Shown piece by piece: positions 24,201 through 27,668 of a stretch of DNA of 30,944 nucleotides (positions within the stretch are counted from its first letter, which is position 1; every line of letters starts with the position of its first letter). The notes below the pieces were generated by a model, which saw nothing but the letters and a program-made list of their open reading frames with translations, ran no database searches and had not been told where the DNA came from. A program made the translations under genes and the position numbers. This stretch comes from Phallusia fumigata (lineage: Eukaryota > Chordata > Ascidiacea > Phlebobranchia > Ascidiidae): NCBI GenBank assembly GCA_008931825.1, contig QXVZ01006401.1:1-30944 (forward strand), read 5' to 3'.

Positions 24201-26021
24201 GAACTTACCTGTTGTAAACGCGATCTCCTTCGGCGTACTACAGCTATTCACGTTGTGAGCTGTGACCTCAATGACGTAGGCCGTGTTGCTGTCAAGGTCA
24301 CGCAAGGTCACCTGACCGGAAGTTACGTTGCCCTCGCCACGAGTGCAATTCGATTTGGGGCTCTTTACCTCCACCAAGTATCTAAATATTGTAAAATTTA
24401 ACCTAAAACTAAATCTTGTGGAGAGTTTATGTTTATAAAACAAACTAACCTGTGCTTTAAAAACACACGAAGAAACCGATTATTAAGAACATTAGTCAAA
24501 AATGTAAATAACGTAAAAAGAAACTATTTGTAATAAATGAAATAAGCGAATATTTGAAAGAAATTTTTCAAGGAAAAAACGCTTTATCAGCATAAACTAA
24601 CTGTAGCAGCATAAAACGTACGCAAAATAAATAATTAATTCTACAATTTTAGAGATGTAAAGTTTGACTTTGAAGCCGCGTAGCGTAGTAATCGTAAAAA
24701 AAGTGGACATTGTGTTTGGAATTTTGAACCACCGCAAAGCACTTTACCGATCCGCCTCCAACACGTCGCTCCATTTCACAACCGCTGACGTGGCCAAAAT
24801 ATTCTCCACCGAATACTCGCTAGGTGGCAGCAGCACTGTAGAAGTAAGAAAGACCAAACTGTCGTGATATTCATTCACAGTGAAAAAAACAGTTCGTGAT
24901 ATTCATTTGAAAAATGTCAATAGCAACAAGCTATCCGCTTTATCAGTAGCGTCAACGTTAAACGATCTGCAGCAATAAAATACTCAAAAACAAAGAGAAG
25001 CCTAAATTTTGTCCCAAAGCCTTCGAAACCGCTTTCGTAGTGTTTACATTGATACGTGACATTTCGATTTGTCGTGTTTGCAATCCAGACATACAGAGTT
25101 TGTCAAGTTGGGAGATCTACGCGCATACCTGATGTGGTTTCCCACAGAAGACAATGTTAAGGTTGTAAAGTACGAGATCCAATCAAGCAAAGGTTGTTTT
25201 GTGCAAACGGGGATTGTGCATTACAGCATTTAGCTGTTGCATGTTTTTGTTTTTAGTTTGTTTGCAAGCGGTTAAACTTGTTTCAAATCTCCAACATACT
25301 GCCTAAATTTTTAGATCACAAATGCTCAATAGTTGGAACAAAATCTTCGAGTTTGTTATGACAAAATCCCTAATCACTTAGGTAATAAACAAAATTGCAT
25401 GAGAAGTTACGTTTTGAAAAAACAATTTTCAAAGATATTCTAGAACACTTCTTAGCTCCATATTGGTCTTTTGAATAAGAGGCACTTAGGCGTTACAATG
25501 TGACAGTTGGACCACGCAAACCATGCGTGTCTTCATGAATTAACATAACAGTGGTACTCAACCAATGAGAAATCAACCACATGTGGGTAGTGTTGGTAAT
25601 ATACAGGGTAGCAGGCGGGGATTTAGCTCAACCTCTTCTGTAAATAACACTGTTTTAGACCGGTATGGCAGAGATAGCAAAACAGACAAATTTGATTTTG
25701 ATAAATTGTCGGGAATGGAAGTTTGGTCTGAAAAGAGATGGAATAGGAAAAAACGTCAAGAACCAATCTAGTCTCTCAAGCCAAACAGGTTTCAGCAAAA
25801 AATCAACAACAAAAAAACCCTCACCCTCGTCACAACCGTCCGCCGCCCGCCGGAACCTCCCCAGTGCATCATCCCACGTCATACCGGCTTCATATACGTC
25901 ATACTCGTCGAGAAGTTCGCCCGCAACGCGTTGTATCACGTGATCGTGTCGCCAGACGACAAGACCGGACAGTAGATAAGCTATCACCGCTATTGCGCCA
26001 CTGTTTGGGGGCATCGCGGAT
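121..26021 (-). CDS. Large FN3-rich polycystin-1/REJ-like receptor gene (3' end outside window)
   Basis: This entry spans the gene; its exons are listed separately. It is read right to left. Exons are joined by GT-AG sites whose phases agree at every junction except the one next to the N at 20259. Order: signal peptide, about 14 FN3 domains, PAN/apple-like domain, PKD domain (WDFGDG then HNYDMETVFKVTVNV), then a segment beginning GCIYPEITI that resembles the start of the REJ region of polycystin-1. Polycystin-1 family proteins are large surface receptors with PKD and REJ modules followed by GAIN/GPS, PLAT and membrane segments; those parts would lie left of position 121. The FN3 array and PAN domain are not in the textbook polycystin-1 layout. 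Vertebrate polycystin-1 acts in cilia and sea urchin REJ proteins act in gametes; which role applies here cannot be told. Alternative: another PKD/REJ-containing adhesion receptor. The gene model is well supported; the family name is moderately sure. Confidence 0.78.
905..1046 (-). CDS. Exon 36: end of PKD domain and start of REJ-like region
   Basis: 142 bases, phase 2 in and phase 0 out. Reads HNYDMETVFKVTVNVTDDDS, the classic PKD ending (H-x-Y-x-x-x-x-x-F-x-V-x-V-x-V), then YEVSSVNVAINERGCIYPEI. The G-C-x-x-P-E-I step resembles the beginning of the REJ region in polycystin-1, from memory of that family. Donor AAG|GTATAT. Confidence 0.75.
1380..1552 (-). CDS. Exon 35: PKD domain core with WDFGDG
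   Basis: 173 bases, phase 0 in and phase 2 out. Reads FVYLGNGGCVRWDFGDGG, then a cysteine-containing loop LGTNCSHFCRHSDDVNCTVI, then DTDPNSDSNRIKI. W-D-F-G-D-G is the hallmark of PKD domains, which are Ig-like folds found in polycystin-1. Acceptor TTTTTTCACAG, donor AA|GTAGGG. It lacks an internal start codon, so simple ORF searches miss it. Confidence 0.78.
2026..2139 (-). CDS. Exon 34: start of PKD domain
   Basis: 114 bases, phase 0 in and out. Reads TYDHYERKFWQEVSGFQIRS, then ITHNNVAVMNETVELTLT. The last strands (V-A-V-M-N-E-T-V-E-L-T-L-T) fit the A and B strands of a PKD domain and lead directly to the WDFGDG exon. Acceptor TTGTGTCACAG, donor ACT|GTAAGT. Confidence 0.7.
2391..2444. repeat. 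Minisatellite, three 18-base units
   Basis: Units at 2391-2408, 2409-2426 and 2427-2444, consensus ATTAACAAGTTATTTATG, the third more diverged. Intronic (exon 33 to 34). Confidence 0.8.
2636..2853 (-). CDS. Exon 33: PAN/apple-like domain
   Basis: 218 bases, phase 1 in and phase 0 out; one exon holds the whole domain. Reads PCSGDYYHFPNTHLSSSLPL, then SNATVEECLDLCCQERSFKC, then LSVSVNESTTTCLLFAEDRN. The six cysteines, the x-x-E-C-L-x-x-C spacing and the late T-C-L-L fit PAN/apple folds, which bind proteins or glycans. The donor (CGG|GTACCG) is the weakest in the gene but gives the only frame-consistent join. Alternative: another small cysteine-rich module. Confidence 0.68.
3355..3490 (-). CDS. 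Exon 32: FN3 domain 14, second half
   Basis: 136 bases, phase 0 in and phase 1 out. Reads ASQHVDEHEYNLVKGLKPTT, then QYQAAVQAFNKDTYSSQAKL and ends DFTTM. GLKPTTQYQAAVQAFN is a clear FN3 signature. Acceptor TTATTTTCCAG, donor T|GTAAGT. This is the last FN3 domain before the PAN domain. Confidence 0.85.
3758..3892 (-). CDS. Exon 31: FN3 domain 14, C' strand with an acidic loop
   Basis: 135 bases, phase 0 in and out. Reads IYEVRYFNESDDADEGGDDV, then FAMSDDVTDDDQPAYTAPLV and NYTLV. The loop has about a dozen Asp/Glu residues within 27 positions. Acceptor TTTTTTCGCAG, donor GTG|GTAAGA. Symmetric phase would allow in-frame skipping. Confidence 0.75.
4485..4591 (-). CDS. Exon 30: FN3 domain 14, first part
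   Basis: 107 bases, phase 1 in and phase 0 out. Reads LPSPQNVTLMTQNYMDTEAE, then IDWKVVERADYYKLK. Acceptor TTCTGTTTAG, donor AAG|GTAGCC. Confidence 0.8.
4945..5096 (-). CDS. Exon 29: FN3 domain 13, second half
   Basis: 152 bases, phase 2 in and phase 1 out. Reads LVLHKQEKNYWVPFPRLTVR, then NLHPASYYKIEMKAVNPKTE and ends LHQFT. L-H-P-A-S-Y-Y-x-I-x-M-x-A-V-N fits FN3 strands E-F. Acceptor TTTTTTACAG, donor A|GTAACC. Confidence 0.82.
5650..5791 (-). CDS. Exon 28: FN3 domain 13, first half
   Basis: 142 bases, phase 1 in and phase 2 out. Reads LQTPENFSIPEQNVTDSSMV, then VTWEEVPQAKKYLVKIGIET. Acceptor TTGCACGCAG, donor GA|GTGAGA. The left edge of the 2,097-base duplication (5773) falls inside this exon. 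Confidence 0.82.
6364..6479 (-). CDS. Exon 27 duplicate: FN3 domain 12, second half (left copy)
   Basis: Same sequence as 8462-8577. Its phase 1 donor joins in frame to exon 28 (5791). Confidence 0.6.
6672..6825 (-). CDS. Exon 26 duplicate: FN3 domain 12, first half (left copy)
   Basis: Same sequence as 8770-8923, with intact splice sites. It includes a TGACGTCA palindrome inside the coding sequence (6776). Confidence 0.55.
6886..7043 (-). CDS. Exon 25 duplicate: FN3 domain 11, second half (left copy)
   Basis: Same sequence as 8984-9141, with intact splice sites. One of the two copies is probably an assembly artefact. Confidence 0.55.
7076..7215. mobile_element. Partial hAT-type MITE, same family (copy also at 9174-9313)
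   Basis: Begins CAGTGCTTCCCAGCCGGGG, then shares GGGGAGGAATTT and ATGATAAGTGTAGTGTTA with the 10.9 kb copy, but stops before the right end of the family. Intron between exons 24 and 25, inside the duplicated block. Confidence 0.5.
7256..7367 (-). CDS. Exon 24 duplicate: FN3 domain 11, first half (left copy)
   Basis: Same sequence as 9354-9465, shifted by 2,098 bases. Splice sites are intact. It counts as an extra domain only if the duplication is real. Confidence 0.5.
7871..7889 (-). pseudogene. 19-base remnant of exon 28 at the duplication junction
   Basis: Identical to the 5' end of exon 28 (5773-5791) and then cut by the N at 7870. If the duplication were real this would be a dead exon piece; if it is an assembly overlap, it is simply the contig end. 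Confidence 0.6.
8462..8577 (-). CDS. Exon 27: FN3 domain 12, second half (right copy)
   Basis: 116 bases, phase 2 in and phase 1 out. Reads PVALIEGLSSGELYSATVTA, then HNTEKKTFSDPVTVRSYT. Acceptor GTTTTCTGCAG, donor A|GTAAGT. Identical to 6364-6479. Confidence 0.8.
8770..8923 (-). CDS. Exon 26: FN3 domain 12, first half (right copy)
   Basis: 154 bases, phase 1 in and phase 2 out. Reads LLTPKNVTIVRSSVTSSSFE, then LRWMPVPTADDYRVVIGN, with sequons NRT and NAT. Acceptor TCGTGTTTTCAG, donor TT|GTGAGT. Identical to 6672-6825. Confidence 0.8.
8984..9141 (-). CDS. Exon 25: FN3 domain 11, second half (right copy)
   Basis: 158 bases, phase 2 in and phase 1 out. Reads PPTRDQRGRFLVSSGATEV, then LARLKDGTRYHVTVSGQNAR and ends YITQYT. 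L-K-D-G-T-R-Y-x-V-x-V is the FN3 E-F signature. Donor A|GTGAGT, acceptor GATCCACACAG. Identical to 6886-7043. Confidence 0.8.
9354..9465 (-). CDS. Exon 24: FN3 domain 11, first half (right copy)
   Basis: 112 bases, phase 1 in and phase 2 out. Reads LSPAEELRIVQSSVKHDRF, then HLKWNPVLFASKYVISI. Acceptor TCAATTATCAG, donor AC|GTAAGT. The copy at 7256-7367 is identical. Confidence 0.78.
10038..10140 (-). CDS. Exon 23: FN3 domain 10, second half
   Basis: 103 bases, phase 0 in and phase 1 out. Reads VSVTGLRPNTNYTIEVLAGN, then NHVTSEKTAIWKIT. GLRPNTNYTIEVLA is diagnostic for FN3. Acceptor GCTTAACAG, donor A|GTAAGT. It lies just outside the duplicated block. Confidence 0.85.
10659..10831 (-). CDS. 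Exon 22: FN3 domain 10, first half
   Basis: 173 bases, phase 1 in and phase 0 out. Reads LEKPRSVEAKDVMNDTMTIR, then WLTVEKGSFYQVRIRPETKS, and a serine/threonine/glycine-rich loop SAPSGSGNTSNTE. Acceptor CTCGTTTTTAG, donor GAG|GTAAAG. Confidence 0.82.
10893..11099. mobile_element. hAT-type MITE, same family as 27927-28153
   Basis: Contains GAGAGGAAATTTAAGAG, ATGATAAGTGTAGTATTG and AAAATAAGCAAAAGGGGAAA and ends GGGAACCACTG. The left end is degenerate, so the start is approximate. Intron between exons 21 and 22. Confidence 0.6.
11322..11608 (-). CDS. Exon 21: rest of insertion and second half of FN3 domain 9
   Basis: 287 bases, the longest exon here; phase 2 in and phase 1 out. Reads RNTRVKRNSDDGGKNGD, a basic SLRRRSGVRGRGYD segment, then NTYYINVTASEVVLNYLEAS and VKHKIVLKAINKNTDSLP, ending QKFT. 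The last third is normal FN3 (strands C'-G); the first two thirds are an inserted basic loop. Acceptor TTTCCGCCAG, donor G|GTAAGA. Confidence 0.8.
12077..12190 (-). CDS. Exon 20: FN3 domain 9, C strand and start of a large loop insertion
   Basis: 114 bases, phase 2 in and out. Reads LVVYPLLNESQPAPDAMDPS, then LLTDVIQVGRSQSMSRSK. Strand C (LVVY) is followed by a loop that does not look like FN3 and ends in basic residues. Acceptor TACTTCACAG, donor AA|GTGAGT. Confidence 0.72.
12436..12558 (-). mobile_element. hAT-like element fragment
   Basis: On the minus strand it starts CAGTGTTTCTCAAACTTTTT at 12558, a typical hAT end. The other end is not clear. It sits between two related stretches (12347-12428 and 12569-12646) that share GGCGGTACGG-like and CGCCTTTTGCAACAAGTACG-like blocks. 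Confidence 0.45.
13060..13153 (-). CDS. Exon 19: FN3 domain 9, first part
   Basis: 94 bases, phase 1 in and phase 2 out. Reads LPRPQQVEFRDVSDQRLRLR, then WQPVENAEVY. Same length and phases as exon 17. Acceptor TCCACCAACAG, donor AG|GTGTGC. Confidence 0.8.
13417..13560. mobile_element. Short palindromic MITE, complete copy
   Basis: Terminal inverted repeats of about 35 bases built on ACATAACTGCCAGAGAGCTT. Inner inverted AAACGTTT blocks flank CAACAGCGATTGTTG. About 144 bases. Related copies at 14666 and 14889. Intron between exons 18 and 19. Confidence 0.72.
13688..13857 (-). CDS. Exon 18: FN3 domain 8, second half
   Basis: 170 bases, phase 2 in and phase 1 out. Reads MAITRNLQDEPEAFRVTS, then SLTSNTPYAIWMKAWNSNTE and ends NVIVYT. 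Acceptor TTTCAACGCAG, donor A|GTCAGT, a weaker but acceptable donor. Confidence 0.82.
14527..14620 (-). CDS. Exon 17: FN3 domain 8, first half
   Basis: 94 bases, phase 1 in and phase 2 out. Reads LPIPSNFTVVDVTDSEISLT, then WLDVEGRQSF. Acceptor TTTATTCAG, donor AA|GTAAGG. Confidence 0.82.
14666..14790. mobile_element. Short palindromic MITE, right end lost
   Basis: Left end AACATAACTGCCAGAGAACTT, then the shared GCAAACGTTTCGACAATCG core. No matching right inverted repeat is seen, so the end is approximate. Intron between exons 16 and 17. Confidence 0.55.
14715..14744 (-). other. Hammerhead-like motif (CTGATGA, stem-loop, GAAACG)
   Basis: On the minus strand CTGATGAT is followed by GACAA, loop CAGCGA, TTGTC, then GAAACG. 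The order CUGAUGA, hairpin, GAAA is that of the hammerhead ribozyme core. One extra U lies before the hairpin, so activity is doubtful. Confidence 0.4.
14889..15020. mobile_element. Short palindromic MITE, complete copy
   Basis: Left end AACAGAACTGCCCGAGAACTT and right end inverse of AAACATACCTGCCAGAGGGC, with a core CAACAATCGCTGTTG. Same family as 13417-13560. Single-ended scraps of the family occur near 4667 and 1281. Confidence 0.65.
15076..15216 (-). CDS. Exon 16: FN3 domain 7, second half
   Basis: 141 bases, phase 1 in and out. Reads QNPHYLNVTRPQIFLDHLEP, then NTLYEISIVAENKFTRS and ends FNTYT. L-E-P-N-T-x-Y-E-I-x-I-x-A-E-N is a canonical FN3 pattern. Donor G|GTATTT, acceptor ATATTTGCAG. 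Confidence 0.85.
15765..15794 (-). other. Second hammerhead-like motif
   Basis: On the minus strand CTGATGAT, GACAG, loop CAGCGT, TTGTC, GAAACG. The stem keeps pairing through a G-U. A weaker third site on the plus strand at 27536-27565 has CTGATGAT and GAAACG but no clear hairpin. Confidence 0.35.
16005..16313. mobile_element. hAT-type MITE
   Basis: Ends CAGGGGTGCACAACC and inverse of CAAGTGGTGCACAACC. About 309 bases, non-coding. Flanking 8-mers agree at only 5 of 8. In the large intron between exons 15 and 16. Confidence 0.6.
17088..17267 (-). CDS. Exon 15: end of FN3 domain 6 and first half of domain 7
   Basis: 180 bases, phase 1 in and out. Reads CNQHTKSFPQQATTFTRL (strands F-G of domain 6), then MAPQTLNAENLTTSTLLLQ, then WNPVDDAIYYNVTYTARKG and RTK. 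Combined exons of this kind are rare in this gene. Acceptor TATCCTGCAG, donor A|GTAAGT. The junction with exon 16 creates RTKR. Confidence 0.8.
17529..17630 (-). CDS. Exon 14: FN3 domain 6, second half
   Basis: 102 bases, phase 1 in and out. Reads SLRMQYVMTINVTETNVLA, then PLRPTTNYTFKLT. The G strand continues in exon 15 instead of ending here as in the sister domains, so the usual domain-boundary intron is missing or has moved. Acceptor TTTTCTTCAG, donor G|GTAAGG. Confidence 0.78.
18027..18179 (-). CDS. Exon 13: FN3 domain 6, first half
   Basis: 153 bases, phase 1 in and out. Reads LADPGNYRIDPKRIESSSVF, then LSWNPVAGADYYRMDIYQTP, then LQGLSKRKK. W-N-P-V-x-G-A-D-Y-Y is a strong FN3 B-C motif. 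A basic SKRKK stretch sits at the 3' end. Acceptor TTTGATACAG, donor G|GTATCA. Confidence 0.8.
18576..18899. mobile_element. hAT-type MITE with exact 8-base target-site duplication
   Basis: Ends are CAGGGTTGGATGAATTA and the inverse of TAAAGTTGGATCAATTATG. Both sides are flanked by GTATACAC (18568-18575 and 18900-18907), the 8-base duplication expected for hAT transposition. About 324 bases, rich in TAATTGTAATT runs, with no coding capacity. In the intron between exons 12 and 13. Confidence 0.8.
18994..19152 (-). CDS. Exon 12: FN3 domain 5, second half
   Basis: 159 bases, phase 1 in and out. Reads EKNPPSKVLGQGR, then ATLTNMRPGTRYEILVVSGA and ends ILKYT. NMRPGTRYEILVVSG is a clear FN3 E-F signature. 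Acceptor TGTTTCCCAG, donor A|GTGAGT. Confidence 0.82.
19706..19855 (-). CDS. Exon 11: FN3 domain 5, middle insertion
   Basis: 150 bases, phase 1 in and out. Reads KQRRKVAFTSMPDKYKPYAQ, then YWQYDYKKVESMKLQCEKAY. It is a lysine-, arginine- and tyrosine-rich insert between the two halves of an FN3 domain and has no FN3 signature of its own. Acceptor CCAATGCAG, donor G|GTAAAG. Being symmetric in phase, it could be skipped in frame. Confidence 0.65.
20142..20258 (-). CDS. Exon 10 (partial): FN3 domain 5, first part, cut by an N
   Basis: Reads AYNDIQHNRMEVKWLTVPHA, then KSYLLLVYDCSGVDRTVGI: FN3 B and C strands with the conserved W and Y. Donor G|GTGAGA, phase 1. The L-x-x-P-x-N start seen in the sister domains is absent because the exon runs into the N at 20259. 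The AG just beyond the N (20262-20263) may be a chance acceptor. Confidence 0.7.
20259..20259. other. Assembly N inside exon 10, probable gap
   Basis: A single ambiguous base. The coding logic says more than one base is missing here: the second half of FN3 domain 4 and the start of FN3 domain 5 are not in the window. Confidence 0.6.
20690..20823 (-). CDS. Exon 9: FN3 domain 4, first half
   Basis: 134 bases, phase 1 in and phase 0 out. Reads LPKTTDIRISNVTDHSVF, then SQWDPVPGALTYIVILRN. Acceptor TTTGTCACAG, donor AAG|GTTAGT. A second-half exon starting in phase 0 should follow, but none is found between here and the N at 20259. Confidence 0.78.
20891..21096. mobile_element. hAT-type MITE
   Basis: Ends CGGTGATTCTCAACC and inverse of TATGGTTTCTCGACC. 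Flanks GTTTAAAA (left) and GTTTAACA (right) match at 7 of 8 bases. Non-coding, old. In the intron between exons 8 and 9. Confidence 0.65.
21213..21348 (-). CDS. Exon 8: FN3 domain 3, second half
   Basis: 136 bases, phase 0 in and phase 1 out. Reads QVDERNVTSTAVYFLGLVAA, then KKYQIKLQAYNYIS and ends TLYS. The spacing of L, Y, I, L, A and N matches FN3 strands E to G. Acceptor TTTTAACAG, donor GTAAAC. Confidence 0.8.
21484..21720. repeat. Three-unit tandem repeat, about 80 bases per unit
   Basis: The block AATGTTTACTTTCATTAACA at 21501 recurs with changes at 21581 and 21661. Ages differ, as the third unit is the most diverged. Lies in the intron between exons 7 and 8. Confidence 0.72.
21767..21900 (-). 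CDS. Exon 7: FN3 domain 3, first half
   Basis: 134 bases, phase 1 in and phase 0 out. Reads LEQPADFLVSNVSDTFLKVS, then WTQPERSIYFIVTLNE. The L-x-x-P start, the V-S-D-T-x-x-x-V-x-W strands and the Y in strand C are typical. Donor TTT|GTAAGT. Confidence 0.82.
22228..22280. mobile_element. Terminal scrap of a hAT element
   Basis: AAGAGCCACATAAAACATGC, then GCTCAAGAGCCGCGGTTTGC, resembles the subterminal GAGCCGC repeats and end of hAT transposons. Only this end is recognisable. Confidence 0.4.
22364..22526 (-). CDS. Exon 6: FN3 domain 2, second half
   Basis: 163 bases, phase 0 in and phase 1 out. Reads VSIDPTHDLYTGLGE, then GLKPGSQYTVTVQAMNG and ends SNSFVT. GLKPGSQY-x-V-x-V-x-A is a textbook FN3 E-F signature. 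Acceptor CTCTCTGTAG, donor C|GTAAGT. Confidence 0.85.
23194..23294 (-). CDS. Exon 5: FN3 domain 2, first half
   Basis: 101 bases, phase 1 in and phase 0 out. Reads PGKVRNIIIPRENITASGAL, then ISWEPTPKGLLYK: the B strand with the FN3 tryptophan and the turn before strand C. Donor AAG|GTAAAG. Confidence 0.75.
23638..23673 (-). CDS. Exon 4: 36-base microexon
   Basis: Flanked by a good acceptor (AAATTCACAG) and donor (GTGAGA), phase 1 in and out. It encodes VGTWKCEGSSD plus split codons, so it can be included or skipped without breaking frame. It links FN3 domains 1 and 2 and adds one Cys and one Trp. The phase match on both sides is the main support. Confidence 0.6.
24209..24381 (-). CDS. Exon 3: FN3 domain 1, second half
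   Basis: 173 bases, phase 2 in and phase 1 out. Reads YLVEVKSPKSN, GQVTLRDLDSNTAYVIEVTA, HNVNSC and ends FTTG. The L-x-x-L-x-x-x-T-x-Y pattern followed by V-x-A is the classic FN3 E-F region. Acceptor ATATTTAG, donor G|GTAAGT. N-glycosylation sequons are visible (NCT, NVT). Confidence 0.8.
24748..24835 (-). CDS. Exon 2: FN3 domain 1, first half
   Basis: 88 bases, phase 1 in and phase 2 out. Reads LLPPSEYSVEN, then AVVKWSDVLEADRY: the A-B strands with the conserved FN3 tryptophan and the tyrosine that opens strand C. The donor is CG|GTAAAG. The codon across the donor gives R and continues RYLVEV in exon 3. Confidence 0.75.
24836..25824. other. Intron 1
   Basis: About 1 kb between the signal-peptide exon and FN3 domain 1. 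It contains the repeat at 25549-25745. I checked for a nested gene and saw none: no frame here has a recognisable domain. Confidence 0.65.
25549..25745. mobile_element. Dispersed repeat with hAT-like end, related to 5126-5303
   Basis: Starts CAGTGGTACTCAACC. Blocks CCACATGTGGGTA, AAATAACACTGTTTTA and AGTTTGGTCTGA recur in the same order in the intron at about 5150-5303. The open frames across it are not convincing genes. In intron 1. Confidence 0.5.
25825..26014 (-). CDS. Exon 1: start codon and signal peptide
   Basis: 63 codons plus one base. It begins MPPNSGAIAVIAYLLSGLVV, a short polar stretch followed by a hydrophobic core of about 15 residues, then WRHDHVIQRVAGELL: a secretory signal peptide by appearance. 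It ends in a perfect donor (G|GTGAGG), phase 1, which matches exon 2. I chose the ATG at 26014 because a strong acceptor (polypyrimidine tract, then AG) lies 7 bases upstream of it. An in-frame ATG at 26077 is possible only if that acceptor is unused. The piece MTWDDALGRFRRAADGCDE recalls a C-type lectin fragment, but it is too short to claim. Confidence 0.72.
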
Positions 26022-26040
26022 CTAATAAAAGAAAGATATA
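26015..26040 (-). promoter_or_regulatory. Splice acceptor just upstream of start codon (possible SL trans-splice site)
   Basis: On the minus strand a pyrimidine-rich run TATATCTTTCTTTTATTAG ends at 26022 and is followed by only 7 bases (ATCCGCG) before the ATG. Ciona is known to add a short spliced leader to many mRNAs at such acceptors. It could instead be the acceptor of an ordinary 5'UTR intron. Confidence 0.45.
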
Positions 26041-27668
26041 TTTTAATTTGTTCATGTAAGTGCAAGTCCAGGACCATTTAAGGCCTCAAAAATACCCCGA
26101 AGGCAGACTTGGGCATATACATACTTGACTCTGGCCATCCCGTCTAAGCTAATTAAACTACAAAATAAACTGTATTAAAATATTACCTTATTTATAATTT
26201 ATACCGACGAAAACTGCACTGTTTTTATTTCGAAGACGTTTTTTATTCACGTACAAAGTGACAGAATTCGTGAATCGTGACGTGTGTGTGATTGGATGGT
26301 TCTATAGGGCCAAAAATGTTTTTACTTTTTCTAGTGTCAATGTAACTTAACTTCAAAAATATATTAGTAACACTAATTACAATGCTTTGGAAAAAGCGTA
26401 CCGTGAAACTGATGGTAGTTTTATTAATAACTTTAAAGTCGATGTTGTAACGTAGGGGTGTGAAAATAGTGGAACGCCACACAAATTTGGTTGCACCGAC
26501 GCATTTTTATCATGTTTTGTGACAAACACATTTCGACTTATTGGCACCATCCGTATTTGATTCGCTTTGTTTGTAATAGTTTTCTATTTTTAAAGCACCC
26601 GATAAAAACAATTCTGGCCTGTGTTTTCACAACAGCCCCACTACATACGTTGCAATCTATTTATATTTTACAGGAATACCTATTACGCGCCTGACTGGTA
26701 CCAAATTACATTTAAAGTCGTAACTGACTAACAAACAAATACCTTTTCAACAACCGACTTCCTATACGTGCTTACGTGCCGAAATGATACAAAAAACTGT
26801 AAGTAATTATGCAAATACGCACAGATCACCATTTCACCATGTTAAAATATCTCGAAACCTGTTCAAGTGCTAAACGTTACAAAATAAACACAAATTCGTT
26901 TTTCTCAATATCTCAGACCGCCTGTGTATCATAACGCACCGCGGCAAAGTAATTTGGGTTGATGCAAAATTGGGGATTATATCTCATTGCGATAAATAAT
27001 TCAACCTGTCAGTCGGTTGCGGCAGATCATATGATATTTCCCTACTTCTTTCCCACACTTACCGGTTAATTATGCATGCGCGCGAAAATAACACGAATAT
27101 TTGTGCGTGTTCGCTGTGTGTTGTCGGAATTCGCCCAAAAACATGTTCTGTGATAAACATTCCAAGACATGTTTTTTCAAACTCATTATTACTGGTGTCG
27201 TGTTTTACCTTTTCAGTTTATCACGAGGGCCAAACAAGTTTGCATATTTGTGAATTTACTTCAACTTAATTTTAACAACCTAATGAGTGTAAATAACCTC
27301 GTGGGTTTAAACCGAACGAATTGGTAGCTCCTTAATCTCGGGGGTATTTGCTATCAGGTTATCAGTAAGGGCGGCGCTGTTGTATAAATGAGTAAAAAAA
27401 GAGAGACACATTGTGTCATTTAAACTTTCAAACGACAAATAAGTCTTGTCAAAAATATACTGGCCCAAATAGTTTTTAAAAGCGACATGCTTTATTCATC
27501 AAACGTTTCATGTTTGGTGCAACCTTGATGTACCTCTGATGATGTCATATGTTATTGCCGAAACGTAGCCTTCAGAATTACATTAGTTAGTTTTGTTTGA
27601 TGCCAGGGATTTTAAGAAGCCCGCATATCCCAGTTCCTAAGTATTCAAAGTCAATCAACAGTCCAGAC
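26022..27668. other. 5' flank of the gene, nothing else seen
   Basis: AT-rich with no convincing frame, TATA box or CpG-like block that I could tie to the gene. The promoter, or a spliced-off outron, should lie here. Confidence 0.55.

Noticed and set aside
25090-25200. Possible extra exon ending CACATCAG before a GTATGC donor
   Set aside because: In the phase needed to join exon 2 it hits a stop with no acceptor after it, and exon 1 already joins exon 2 in frame.
24836-25824. A Themis-type self-incompatibility locus (polycystin-1-like gene with a fibrinogen-like gene nested in intron 1)
   Set aside because: The receptor type is suggestive for Ciona, but intron 1 is only about 1 kb and contains no fibrinogen-like or other coding sequence on the opposite strand.
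25565-25943. Plus-strand open frames across intron 1 and exon 1
   Set aside because: They overlap the dispersed repeat and the antisense of the signal-peptide exon; shadows only.
121-26021. Tenascin or receptor tyrosine phosphatase, suggested by the FN3 array
   Set aside because: No EGF repeats precede the FN3 domains, and the array leads into PAN, PKD (WDFGDG) and REJ-like sequence rather than a fibrinogen or phosphatase domain.
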